From NCBI RefSeq assembly GCF_020809045.1, contig NZ_CP078079.1, positions 2,790,001-2,854,000 of the forward strand: DNA of 64,000 bases, written 5' to 3'. Shown here in pieces: positions 8,676 to 15,969 of this stretch (the first letter of the stretch is position 1; every line of letters starts with the position of its first letter). Origin of the DNA: Pseudarthrobacter sp. L1SW. GTDB lineage: Bacteria > Actinomycetota > Actinomycetes > Actinomycetales > Micrococcaceae. The notes under the pieces are model-generated. The model was not told the DNA's origin. It worked only from the letters and a program-made list of their open reading frames with translations, and ran no database searches. The position numbers and the translations under genes were made by a program.

Positions 8676-9523
8676 GGCTGTACCTTTTGCTGGTTCTGTT
8701 CAGGATGCTCGGGTTGTTCAGGGAGAGGGTGGTCGCCATCATGATCGAGGGCCTCCTCAAGGTCCCGGTGGTAGTCGTCCTTGACCAGGCGCCACCAGAC
8801 GAAGAGGGCAAAGCCGGCGAAGACCACCCATTCGAGGGAATAGAAGAGGTTGAGCCAGTTGATCTGCTGGGCGGGCGGCTGCGGGCCGATATCCAGGGGA
8901 AGGAGTCCACCGGGCACGGCGGCCGGGCTGACGTCCTCGCCGCCGGCTAGTTCAGCAGTGGCAGCGACGAAGCCCGGGTAACTGCTGACTTCCCAGTAGT
9001 TGATCAGCTCAGCCACGGACACTGCGGTGGCTTCGCCCGGCCGGGGTGCCGTTCCCGGCACAGGTGCCTCGGACGGCAGGAGCCGCCCCGTCAGTTCGAG
9101 GACGCCCGACGGCGGCGCCGGGACGTCTGCGGGGTCCGCCACCCATCCGCGGGCCACGGGAATCCACGTCTGGGGTGAGGCGGCCACGCCGCTCAGGGTG
9201 GGGGCGCCGGAGACGGCGAAGGCGGTAACCACCCAGTAGCCCGGCTTGCCGTCATGCAGCCGGCCGGGGACCAGGAGCTGTTTTGCGGGGTCATAGGACC
9301 CCTGCGCCGAGACCATCTGGTCGGCATCGGTCCCGTGGAAGAACTCGCCGGGCCGGAGGGTGTCCGTCAGTGGCTTGACCTGTTCAGTGGCAGGGTTGGC
9401 CGGGATTTCCGGCCGCGTGGACCGCCCGAACTGCCATTGGCTCAGCAGCACGAAGACCCCGGAGATGGCGATCGCGAAGACAAAACCGGCGATCCATCGG
9501 GGCTTAAGGGCTGTTTTCCACAC
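8672..9523 (-). CDS. SURF1 family protein (cytochrome oxidase biogenesis)
   Basis: A 283-aa protein with the SURF1 architecture: an N-terminal membrane helix (about 10-27, WIAGFVFAIAISGVFVLLSQWQFGR), a large external domain, and a C-terminal helix (about 232-247, EWVVFAGFALFVWWRLVKDD). The WQFGR motif after helix 1 and the terminal W-R-L pattern are family hallmarks; V-P-x-R-G-W appears as IPVARGWVADP. SURF1 proteins help insert haem a into cytochrome aa3 oxidase. GTG 9523 lies 6 nt after a TACGGT -10 box. The gene heads a coupled pair with the DUF3817 gene. Confidence 0.93.
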   Translation of the reverse strand: MWKTALKPRWIAGFVFAIAISGVFVLLSQWQFGRSTRPEIPANPATEQVKPLTDTLRPGEFFHGTDADQMVSAQGSYDPAKQLLVPGRLHDGKPGYWVVTAFAVSGAPTLSGVAASPQTWIPVARGWVADPADVPAPPSGVLELTGRLLPSEAPVPGTAPRPGEATAVSVAELINYWEVSSYPGFVAATAELAGGEDVSPAAVPGGLLPLDIGPQPPAQQINWLNLFYSLEWVVFAGFALFVWWRLVKDDYHRDLEEALDHDGDHPLPEQPEHPEQNQQKVQP

Positions 9524-9529
9524 GTCTTA

Positions 9530-9535
9530 ACCGTA
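9530..9535 (-). promoter_or_regulatory. -10 box of a leaderless promoter for surf1
   Basis: TACGGT on the minus strand, 6 nt before GTG 9523, with no ribosome site between. Confidence 0.45.
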
Positions 9536-9576
9536 CTTCGTACCGCTGTAGAACAACTAAACGCCGGAGCTGCTGC

Positions 9577-10065
9577 TCAGTGATCGAAGAACACCAGGCT
9601 CGAGTTGATGAGCTCCGCAATCACCTCGGGATCGTAGGCCCGGCGCAGCGATTCCCTGAACGACTCCTTGGACAGCGACCGGGCCAGCGTTGCGAGGACC
9701 TCAAGGTGGTCCGAGAAGGAACTGGCGGGGGTGGCGATCAGCAGGATCACCGTGGCAGGGCCATCGGCGGCGCCAAAATCCAAGGCATGCCCGTATTTGG
9801 CGATGCCCACGGCGATGGAGGTCTGGGACACGAACTCGCTGCGCGCATGCGGCAGGCCGATGCCGCCCGGGAGTCCTGTGGCCAGCTGGTGCTCCCGGGC
9901 ATTCACATGCTTGAGGAACCCGTCCAGGTCCGAGATGCGCCCGGCGGCGTACATCCGCTTGGCGAGCTGCGTGGCGGCGTCGGCCTTGTCCGTTGCCTCC
10001 AGCTCCAGGATCACCATTTCGGGAGTGGTGAGCTCGGCGTCGTACCGGTCTAGTGGTTCCGCCAA
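9577..10065 (-). CDS. PTS fructose/mannitol-type EIIA domain protein (PtsN-like)
   Basis: A 162-aa stand-alone EIIA domain. The phosphorylated His is visible in GGIGLPHARSEF (about residue 74), preceded by HVNAREHQLATGLPG, the conserved family lead-in. The fold ends with ASSFSDHLEVLATLARSLSK. EIIA domains carry phosphate from HPr to a sugar-specific EIIB, or act as PtsN-like regulators. No EIIB, EIIC, HPr or EI gene is in the window, so this one is an orphan and may be regulatory. It starts with TTG after a GAAGGG ribosome site and sits 41 bp downstream of glpD on the same strand, so co-transcription is plausible. Confidence 0.9.
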   Translation of the reverse strand: MAEPLDRYDAELTTPEMVILELEATDKADAATQLAKRMYAAGRISDLDGFLKHVNAREHQLATGLPGGIGLPHARSEFVSQTSIAVGIAKYGHALDFGAADGPATVILLIATPASSFSDHLEVLATLARSLSKESFRESLRRAYDPEVIAELINSSLVFFDH

Positions 10066-10106
10066 GGCGTATCCCTTCGGTCAGGAGTGCTGTTGCCGTG
10101 AATCCC

Positions 10107-11846
10107 TCAGCGCAAGGGCACGATGTCTTCCACGCCCAGGCGGGCGGCGTCTGCGGATTCGTCGTCCGGCTGTTGCTGGCTGAGGCGTTCGGCCTCCACC
10201 CGTGCGATGTAGTGCCGGACCTCGTTTTCGCGCTGTGCGTCACTCCAGCCAAGAACGTCACCCATTAGTTTAGCGACAACCGGCACCGCGGACACGCCGC
10301 GGTCCCACGCCTCGATGGAAATCCGTGTCCTCCGGGTCAGGACGTCGTGCACATGCCGCGCGCCCTCGTGGGTGGCGGCGTACACGGCCTCGGCCTGGAG
10401 GTAGTCGTCAGCGCCGGGAATCGGCTCAGCCAGGGCCGGATTCTCTTCGATGATGGCCAGCACCTCATCGGTCATGGAGCCATACCGGTTCAGCAGGTGC
10501 TCAACGCGGGCCACATGCACTCCGGATTCCTCCGCGGTCCGGTTGCGCCGGTTCCATGCCGCCCGGAAGCCGCTTGCGCCCAACAGCGGGATGGTTTCCG
10601 TGCAGCTGGGCGGAACCCGCTCGTCCATGGTGCGGGTAGCTTCATCCACCGCGTCCTTGGCCATCACGCGGTAGGTGGTCCACTTGCCCCCGGCCACCAC
10701 CACAAGGCCCGGAACGGGATGGGCCACCACATGCTCGCGGGACAGCTTGGCAGTGGAGTCGTTTTCGCCGGCGAGGAGGGGACGCAGGCCGGCGTAGACG
10801 CCCTCCACATCCTCCCGGGTCAGCGGCCGCTTGAGGACCTTGTTGACGTGTTCCAGGATGTAGTCGATGTCCTTGCTGGAGGCGGCCGGGTGGGCCTTGT
10901 CCAGGTTCCAGTCGGTGTCCGTGGTGCCGATGATCCAGTGCCGGCCCCAGGGAATGACGAACAGCACCGATTTCTCGGTGCGCAGGATCAGCCCCACCGT
11001 TGACTGGAACCGGTCGCGCGGCACCACCAGGTGGATGCCCTTGGAGGCACGCACCTTCAGCTGGCCCCGGTCGGTCACCATGGCCTGCGTTTCGTCCGTC
11101 CAGACGCCCGTGGCGTTGATGACCTGCTTGGCTTTGATGTTGAACTGCGTGCCGTCCTCGTGGTTGACCACCTTGGCCCCCACTACCCGTTCGCCCTCGC
11201 GGAGGAAATCCACCACTTTCATCTGGTTGACGGCGTGGGCGCCGTAGTAGGCGGCAGTCCGCACCAAATTGGCGCAGTATTTGGCGTCGTCCACCTGGCC
11301 GTCGTAGTAGCGGATGGAGCCCACGAAGGCGTCGTTCTTGAGGCTGGGGGCGGCGCGCAGGGTGCCACGTCGGGTGAGGTGCTTGTGGAACGGCACTCCC
11401 CTGCTGTGCCCGCTGGAGATGGACATGACGTCGTACAGTGCGATGCCGGCACCCACGTACGGGCGCTCGATGAAGGGCTTGGTCAGCGGGTACAGGAAAG
11501 GCACCGGCCGGGCCAGGTGCGGCGCCAGTTCCGAGAGCAGCAGGCCCCGCTCCTGCAGGGCCTCCTTCACCAGGCCGAAATCAAGCATCTCCAGGTAGCG
11601 GAGGCCGCCATGGATGAGCTTCGAGGACCGGGAGGACGTGCCTGCCGCCCAGTCGCTCGCCTCAACGATGCCCACCGTCAGGCCGCGGGTGACGGCGTCC
11701 AGGGCGGCTCCGGTGCCCACGATTCCGCCGCCGACAATGAGGATGTCCAGCTCCTGGCCGGGCTCCGACGTGGCGCGCAGCCGTTGGATGGATGCTTCCC
11801 TGGCTTCCGGGCCGAGGGCCCCGCCGTTAACAGGAAATCTCTTCAT
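10107..11846 (-). CDS. glpD: Glycerol-3-phosphate dehydrogenase, FAD-dependent
   Basis: A 579-aa enzyme oxidising sn-glycerol-3-phosphate to dihydroxyacetone phosphate and passing electrons to quinones at the membrane. The FAD-binding fold starts at about residue 33 (DILIVGGGIVGTGAALDAV), with the second motif GTSSRSSKLIHGGLRYLE (about 70-87). The DAO fold continues with HLVVPRDRF, and FVIPWGRHWIIGTTDTDW near 285-302, and the GlpD C-terminal cap follows. ATG 11846 has the ribosome site GGAGG 7 nt upstream. No glpK or glpF is adjacent. Confidence 0.96.
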   Translation of the reverse strand: MKRFPVNGGALGPEAREASIQRLRATSEPGQELDILIVGGGIVGTGAALDAVTRGLTVGIVEASDWAAGTSSRSSKLIHGGLRYLEMLDFGLVKEALQERGLLLSELAPHLARPVPFLYPLTKPFIERPYVGAGIALYDVMSISSGHSRGVPFHKHLTRRGTLRAAPSLKNDAFVGSIRYYDGQVDDAKYCANLVRTAAYYGAHAVNQMKVVDFLREGERVVGAKVVNHEDGTQFNIKAKQVINATGVWTDETQAMVTDRGQLKVRASKGIHLVVPRDRFQSTVGLILRTEKSVLFVIPWGRHWIIGTTDTDWNLDKAHPAASSKDIDYILEHVNKVLKRPLTREDVEGVYAGLRPLLAGENDSTAKLSREHVVAHPVPGLVVVAGGKWTTYRVMAKDAVDEATRTMDERVPPSCTETIPLLGASGFRAAWNRRNRTAEESGVHVARVEHLLNRYGSMTDEVLAIIEENPALAEPIPGADDYLQAEAVYAATHEGARHVHDVLTRRTRISIEAWDRGVSAVPVVAKLMGDVLGWSDAQRENEVRHYIARVEAERLSQQQPDDESADAARLGVEDIVPLR

Positions 11847-11921
11847 TGAACGCCTCCAGTGCCTCTTGTGCCGGTAGTAAAACCACCCTACTTGCTGGCG
11901 GCACGCTTGGGCAGGCGTCCG

Positions 11922-13058
11922 TCAGTTTCCGGCGTAAGGGGAAACCACGACGTCGACCCGCTGGAATTCCTTCAGGTCAGAGTAGCCGGTGGTCGCCATG
12001 GAGCGGCGCAGCGCACCGATGAGGTTCGAGGTGCCGTTGGTGTGGTGTCCCGGCCCGAACAAGACTTCCTCCAGCGGGCCCACGGTGCCCACGTTGGCGC
12101 GGTCGCCGCGGGGCAGTTCAAGGTGGTGGGCTTCCTGGCCCCAGTGCCAGCCCTTGCCGGGCGCCTCCTCCGCCCGTGCCAGCGCGCTGCCGAGCATCAC
12201 GGCGTCGGCGCCCATCGCGATGGCCTTGACGATGTCACCCGAGGTGCCCATGCCGCCGTCGGCAATCACGTGGACGTAGCGGCCGCCGGACTCATCCATG
12301 TAGTCGCGGCGGGCGGCAGCGACGTCGGAAATGGCGGAGGCCATGGGCGAGTGGATGCCCAATGCGCGGCGGGTGGTGGTGGTGGCCCCGCCGCCGAAGC
12401 CAACCAGGACGCCCGCGGCGCCGGTGCGCATGAGGTGCAGGGCGGGCGTGTAGCCGGCGGCGCCGCCCACGATGACGGGGACGTCCAGTTCGTAGATGAA
12501 CTGCTTGAGGTTGAGCGGCTCGTGGTCCTTGGAGACGTGCTCGGCGGAGACGGTGGTGCCGCGGATGACGAAGATGTCCACGCCGGCAGCGAGGACGGTC
12601 TTGTAGTGCTCCTGGGTGCGCTGCGGGGTGAGCGATCCCGCCACCGTCACTCCGGCCTCCCGGATTTCGGCGAGGCGGGAGGTGATCAGCTCAGGCTGGA
12701 TGGGCGCCTGGTACAGCTCCTGCATGCGGCCGGTCACGGCGGGGCTGTTGGTTTCGTCCTCCAGCGCTCCGATCTCGTCCAGGATGGGCTGCGGGTCCTC
12801 GTAGCGGGTCCACAGGCCTTCGAGGTCGAGGACACCGAGGCCGCCGAGCTTGCCGAGGGCAATGGCCGTAGCCGGGGACATCGCCGAGTCCATCGGGGCG
12901 GCGATCACCGGCATGTCGAACTGGTAGGCGTCGATCTGCCAGGAGACGGAGACGTCCTTCGGGTCGCGGGTGCGACGGTTGGGGACGATTGCTATGTCAT
13001 CCAGGGAGTAGGCACGACGCCCACGCTTGCCACGGCCGATCTCGATCTCGTAAGTCAC
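11922..13058 (-). CDS. guaB3: GuaB3 family IMP dehydrogenase-related protein
   Basis: A 378-aa (beta/alpha)8-barrel protein of the IMPDH/GMPR family, shorter than GuaB because it lacks CBS domains. Seen: the start MTYEIEIGRGKRGRRAY, the AAPMDSAMSP motif, VIVGGAAGY, and the flap region ADGGMGTSGDIVKAIAMGADAVMLG. The active-site loop reads GFGGGATTTTRR (220-231): aligned with GPGSICTTR of the GuaB in this window, Thr227 replaces the catalytic Cys. An ordinary IMP dehydrogenase or GMP reductase mechanism is therefore unlikely. The role of actinobacterial GuaB3 is, to my knowledge, unsettled. GTG 13058 follows a -10 box by 6 nt. Confidence 0.93.
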   Translation of the reverse strand: MTYEIEIGRGKRGRRAYSLDDIAIVPNRRTRDPKDVSVSWQIDAYQFDMPVIAAPMDSAMSPATAIALGKLGGLGVLDLEGLWTRYEDPQPILDEIGALEDETNSPAVTGRMQELYQAPIQPELITSRLAEIREAGVTVAGSLTPQRTQEHYKTVLAAGVDIFVIRGTTVSAEHVSKDHEPLNLKQFIYELDVPVIVGGAAGYTPALHLMRTGAAGVLVGFGGGATTTTRRALGIHSPMASAISDVAAARRDYMDESGGRYVHVIADGGMGTSGDIVKAIAMGADAVMLGSALARAEEAPGKGWHWGQEAHHLELPRGDRANVGTVGPLEEVLFGPGHHTNGTSNLIGALRRSMATTGYSDLKEFQRVDVVVSPYAGN

Positions 13059-13064
13059 TGCTCT

Positions 13065-13070
13065 AGGTTA
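13065..13070 (-). promoter_or_regulatory. -10 box of a leaderless promoter for guaB3
   Basis: TAACCT on the minus strand, 6 nt before GTG 13058. It faces the leaderless promoter of the divergent gene at 13108; only 49 bp separate the two start codons. Confidence 0.45.
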
Positions 13071-13095
13071 TCCCAGCCGCTGCGGTGTCCTTGGC

Positions 13096-13101
13096 TAGAG
13101 T
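13096..13101 (+). promoter_or_regulatory. -10 box of a leaderless promoter for the gene at 13108
   Basis: TAGAGT followed by 6 nt and GTG 13108; no Shine-Dalgarno sequence. Confidence 0.5.
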
Positions 13102-13107
13102 GGCACG

Positions 13108-13755
13108 GTGGGCAGACGCTGGATCTTTGATGGACACATTGCGGGCCTGGGCACCTCCTCCGGGCTGCGTGCGGTGGTGGGCCTCTGGCAACAGTCCCCG
13201 TTCGGCGCGTTTTCCGACGTGATGCTCCAGCAGCCGTCCGGGCGGCGGCTGCTGCTGGCACCCACCGCAGAGGTGGCGGACTTCATCTCCGGCACCTACG
13301 CGTTCGACGACGTTGTGCTGGTCGGCGTGTCCGCCCGGCTGGAGCGGGGCTCATTGAGGGTCGACGCCGGCCCGCTCGCCGTGAGCGCCAGCATCGGCAG
13401 CCGGACCCTCCTGGGCCGCACGCTGCGGGCGGTTCCCCGGCCCCTCGCCGTCCATCCCCGCTGGCTGGGGGCGGTCAGTCCTGTCGCGGGGCTGCTCAGC
13501 GGCGGCCCCCGGACCGCCGGAACGGCCGGAAGCGGCCGCCGGGAGTACTACGGGGTGAGCGACCTCCACAACATCACGTCCGCCGTCGTCAGCTGGAACG
13601 GCACGGACGCCGGCGCACTGGTGCCCATCCGCCCCGCCGTGACGTTCGGTTTCAGCAGTGTTCCGCCCCAGCCAAGCCTCGCCCGGGTCCGGACGACCAT
13701 CCTGCAAACTGGTGGCAGCGGGGACAACTCCCCATCGCGGCGGTCCCAGGAGTGA
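13108..13755 (+). CDS. Conserved hypothetical protein of actinobacterial type
   Basis: A 215-aa protein starting at GTG 13108. I do not recognise a named domain. It begins RRWIFDGHIAGLGTSSG, has a beta-rich N-terminal half (RRLLLAPTAEVADFISGTYAFDDVVLVGVSA), no membrane segment, and a Ser/Arg-rich tail. The regular hydrophobic alternation and normal codon pattern argue for a real gene. It is divergent from guaB3 and upstream of the WXG100-like cluster by 54 bp on the same strand, so it could be co-transcribed with it. Confidence 0.7.
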   Translation: MGRRWIFDGHIAGLGTSSGLRAVVGLWQQSPFGAFSDVMLQQPSGRRLLLAPTAEVADFISGTYAFDDVVLVGVSARLERGSLRVDAGPLAVSASIGSRTLLGRTLRAVPRPLAVHPRWLGAVSPVAGLLSGGPRTAGTAGSGRREYYGVSDLHNITSAVVSWNGTDAGALVPIRPAVTFGFSSVPPQPSLARVRTTILQTGGSGDNSPSRRSQE

Positions 13756-13809
13756 CGTAGGTTTTGCTGTGGGCTCTTTGGACTGTGGCAACAACATTGG
13801 GGGCAAACT

Positions 13810-14700
13810 GTGGCGCCAGGAATATATGGGGCTGACATCGATCAGCTGCGGACGCTGTCACGGTCACTGGCAACATCCGGGTCGAGCCTGAAGGGTGTGG
13901 AATCGACCGTGAATGCGCTGGTGCAGTCCGCTGCCTGGAAGGGCACCGACGGCGACAGGTTCCGCAGCGAATGGTCCTCCACCCTCCGTCCGATGCTCAA
14001 CAAAACGTCGGAGTCCCTGCAAAACCAGTCTTCAGCGTTGTTGAAACACGCTGTCGAACAGGAAACCGCCAGCAACCAGGGCGGCGCTGGTTCTTCACCC
14101 GCCTCCGGGAACGGGACCAGCACAAATTCCGCGGGTTCCGCCCCGGAAGGCGGGTGGGGTGATGCGTTCACGGACCCGGACTATCAGCATGCTCCCTCCG
14201 GCATCGAGTGGCTCCTCGAAAAAATCGGAGTTGACGACGGCAGCGCGGCATCAGGAATTGCTGCGGCCATGGTGTTTGTTGCCGACAAATTCAACTGGAA
14301 CCTGGAGCTCGCGCAGGTCCAGCCGGGCGTCAGTAAATTCTTCGACTTCATGAAGGGCACCGGGAAGGTGCTGGGCGTCCTGGGCGGGGCAACCGGTGTC
14401 CTGGACGTCCTCTCCGGAATCGATGGAAAGGACCCCTTCAGGATCGCGGACGGCCTCATTGGTGGCGGCCTCTCCGTGGCTGCCGTTGTTGCGACAGGGA
14501 CCATTGTAGGAGCACCTGCCGGTGTAGTCCTGGGCGGACTTGCCCTCGGCTGGGGACTCCTGGGAATGATGTCGGGGGATGTTCCGGTCACCAAGCGGAT
14601 CTGGGACTTCGGCGCAGGAGTGGTAGGCGCCGCCAAGGATGTGGCCTCCGGCACCCGGGATGCCCTTGGATGGGTGGGCGGTAAGCTCGGTTTCGGCTGA
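13810..14700 (+). CDS. WXG100-like protein with C-terminal membrane-active/helical domain
   Basis: A 296-aa protein. Residues 1-95 have the size and pattern of a WXG100/ESAT-6 helical hairpin with the turn motif W43-K-G45 (SAAWKGTDGDRFRSEW). A Gly/Ser/Asn-rich linker follows (about 93-115). The C-terminal part holds hydrophobic, Gly-rich stretches (KVLGVLGGATGVLDVLSG; SVAAVVATGTIVGAPAGVVLGGLALGWGLLGMM, about 226-258) and ends GWVGGKLGFG. This resembles large WXG/LXG-type substrates of type VII secretion, but I see no known toxin motif and no EccC ATPase gene in the window. GTG 13810 has GGGGG upstream. The next two genes look co-transcribed. Confidence 0.78.
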   Translation: MAPGIYGADIDQLRTLSRSLATSGSSLKGVESTVNALVQSAAWKGTDGDRFRSEWSSTLRPMLNKTSESLQNQSSALLKHAVEQETASNQGGAGSSPASGNGTSTNSAGSAPEGGWGDAFTDPDYQHAPSGIEWLLEKIGVDDGSAASGIAAAMVFVADKFNWNLELAQVQPGVSKFFDFMKGTGKVLGVLGGATGVLDVLSGIDGKDPFRIADGLIGGGLSVAAVVATGTIVGAPAGVVLGGLALGWGLLGMMSGDVPVTKRIWDFGAGVVGAAKDVASGTRDALGWVGGKLGFG

Positions 14701-14745
14701 GGCCGAGCCTGGACCAACCCGGCAACCTGATCCTGTGAGGAAACA

Positions 14746-15420
14746 ATGACAGACCCCAGCAGTACGGAAACGGAGACCGGCTCCGCCACACCCGCCTACC
14801 GGATCACGAGCCACGAAATCCTTACGCTGCTCGCCTTCGTGCCCGGGGCCGGAACTTCACTGACCCGCCGGGTCCTTGGGCTGGCCGAACTGGCTGATGA
14901 CCACGATCTTGTCCGTGCCGGCCTGGGAACACTGAACGTCAGGGACATGCTGGAGATCAACGGCGAGGAAGTGTCCCTCCGGGGGGAGGCCAAGGTTCTT
15001 GCGCAGATCTTCAGCACATCATCACAGTGGTACGACGTGACCCGGATTGGTCCCGGGTACACGTCCCCGAGCTACCTGGTGGGCTCCCCCGCCGGCCGCG
15101 CGGCCGTGTTCCTCCGACCCCTCAGCGAGTATTTGTGCCTTCCGCTCCGGGAGGACGTGGAATTGCTGGACTTCGTCCAGGCCCAGGTGGATGAGGGGGC
15201 AGCAGCCCTGGGGAACCAGGGCGGCGGCATCGTGAGCTCAAGGCGGTACAGCGCCGAAACACCGGACCCCGTCATTGCCAACATCAAGGTCCTGGAGGAC
15301 GGCACACTTCAGCTTGCCTCGGCGCCACTGGACGAGGACGGACAACTCAGAGTCCGGGACCTGGATGAGGCCCAGCAGCCCGGCCTGGCCGTACGGGCGC
15401 TGCTGGCGGCCCCGGCATGA
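14746..15420 (+). CDS. Hypothetical protein of the WXG100-like cluster
   Basis: A 224-aa soluble protein with no recognised domain. ATG 14746 follows a GTGAGGAAAC ribosome site and lies 45 bp after the WXG100-like gene. The protein is acidic, predicted alpha/beta, without signal peptide or membrane segment. Its position between a WXG100-like protein and a membrane protein suggests a chaperone, partner or immunity role, which is pure inference from context. Its stop overlaps the next start by 4 bp. Confidence 0.72.
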   Translation: MTDPSSTETETGSATPAYRITSHEILTLLAFVPGAGTSLTRRVLGLAELADDHDLVRAGLGTLNVRDMLEINGEEVSLRGEAKVLAQIFSTSSQWYDVTRIGPGYTSPSYLVGSPAGRAAVFLRPLSEYLCLPLREDVELLDFVQAQVDEGAAALGNQGGGIVSSRRYSAETPDPVIANIKVLEDGTLQLASAPLDEDGQLRVRDLDEAQQPGLAVRALLAAPA

Positions 15421-15929
15421 CGAACATGGCTGCGACCAACACTGAAGGCTTCCCGCAAATGGCCCTGGGGTACGCCCACCGCCGGGCCCGCGTTTTCTGG
15501 TTTTGGTGGATGGGCATGGTTTTCGCCGTGCCAGGCACGGTCCAGGCCGCTGTTTTGGCCGGCACAGGCCAGAACCCGGAGGACGGGCTGGTGCTGGCGT
15601 TCCTGGGGTTGGCCATCTCGGGAGCCGGGTGGCTGATGGCCGTGGGACCACGCTTTACGCGCAGCGAGCCCCGCCCGGCGAATGACGTCAACCGCGCTGA
15701 GCAGTACATCAGGATTGTTCCGGGGACCGTGATCGGCATGGTGGCGGCCATGCTGGTGCTGGTTGCAGCCGTGATGCTGGCCGCACCGCGGGGAACCTCC
15801 CCCGACGTCCTGCCCATCCTTGCGTTCCTGGCGGCGTTTCCCTTGCCCGTTGGAGCAGGAATGCTGTACTCGCGCCACCTGCACCGGCACCGGGACCGTC
15901 TCTACAAAGGCTGGCTCAGCCGCCGGTGA
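15417..15929 (+). CDS. Four-helix membrane protein of the WXG100-like cluster
   Basis: A 170-aa protein starting at ATG 15417, overlapping the previous stop (ATGA), so translation is coupled. Four hydrophobic segments are visible: about 27-45 (FWFWWMGMVFAVPGTVQAA), 58-77 (LVLAFLGLAISGAGWLMAVG), 100-122 (IVPGTVIGMVAAMLVLVAAVML) and 130-150 (VLPILAFLAAFPLPVGAGML). The tail is basic (RHLHRHRDRLYKGWLSRR). No family recognised. Confidence 0.75.
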   Translation: MTNMAATNTEGFPQMALGYAHRRARVFWFWWMGMVFAVPGTVQAAVLAGTGQNPEDGLVLAFLGLAISGAGWLMAVGPRFTRSEPRPANDVNRAEQYIRIVPGTVIGMVAAMLVLVAAVMLAAPRGTSPDVLPILAFLAAFPLPVGAGMLYSRHLHRHRDRLYKGWLSRR

Positions 15930-15969
15930 GTGGGCGGCCGCGAGGGCGCCCGGCCGGAGCCCGGGGGAC

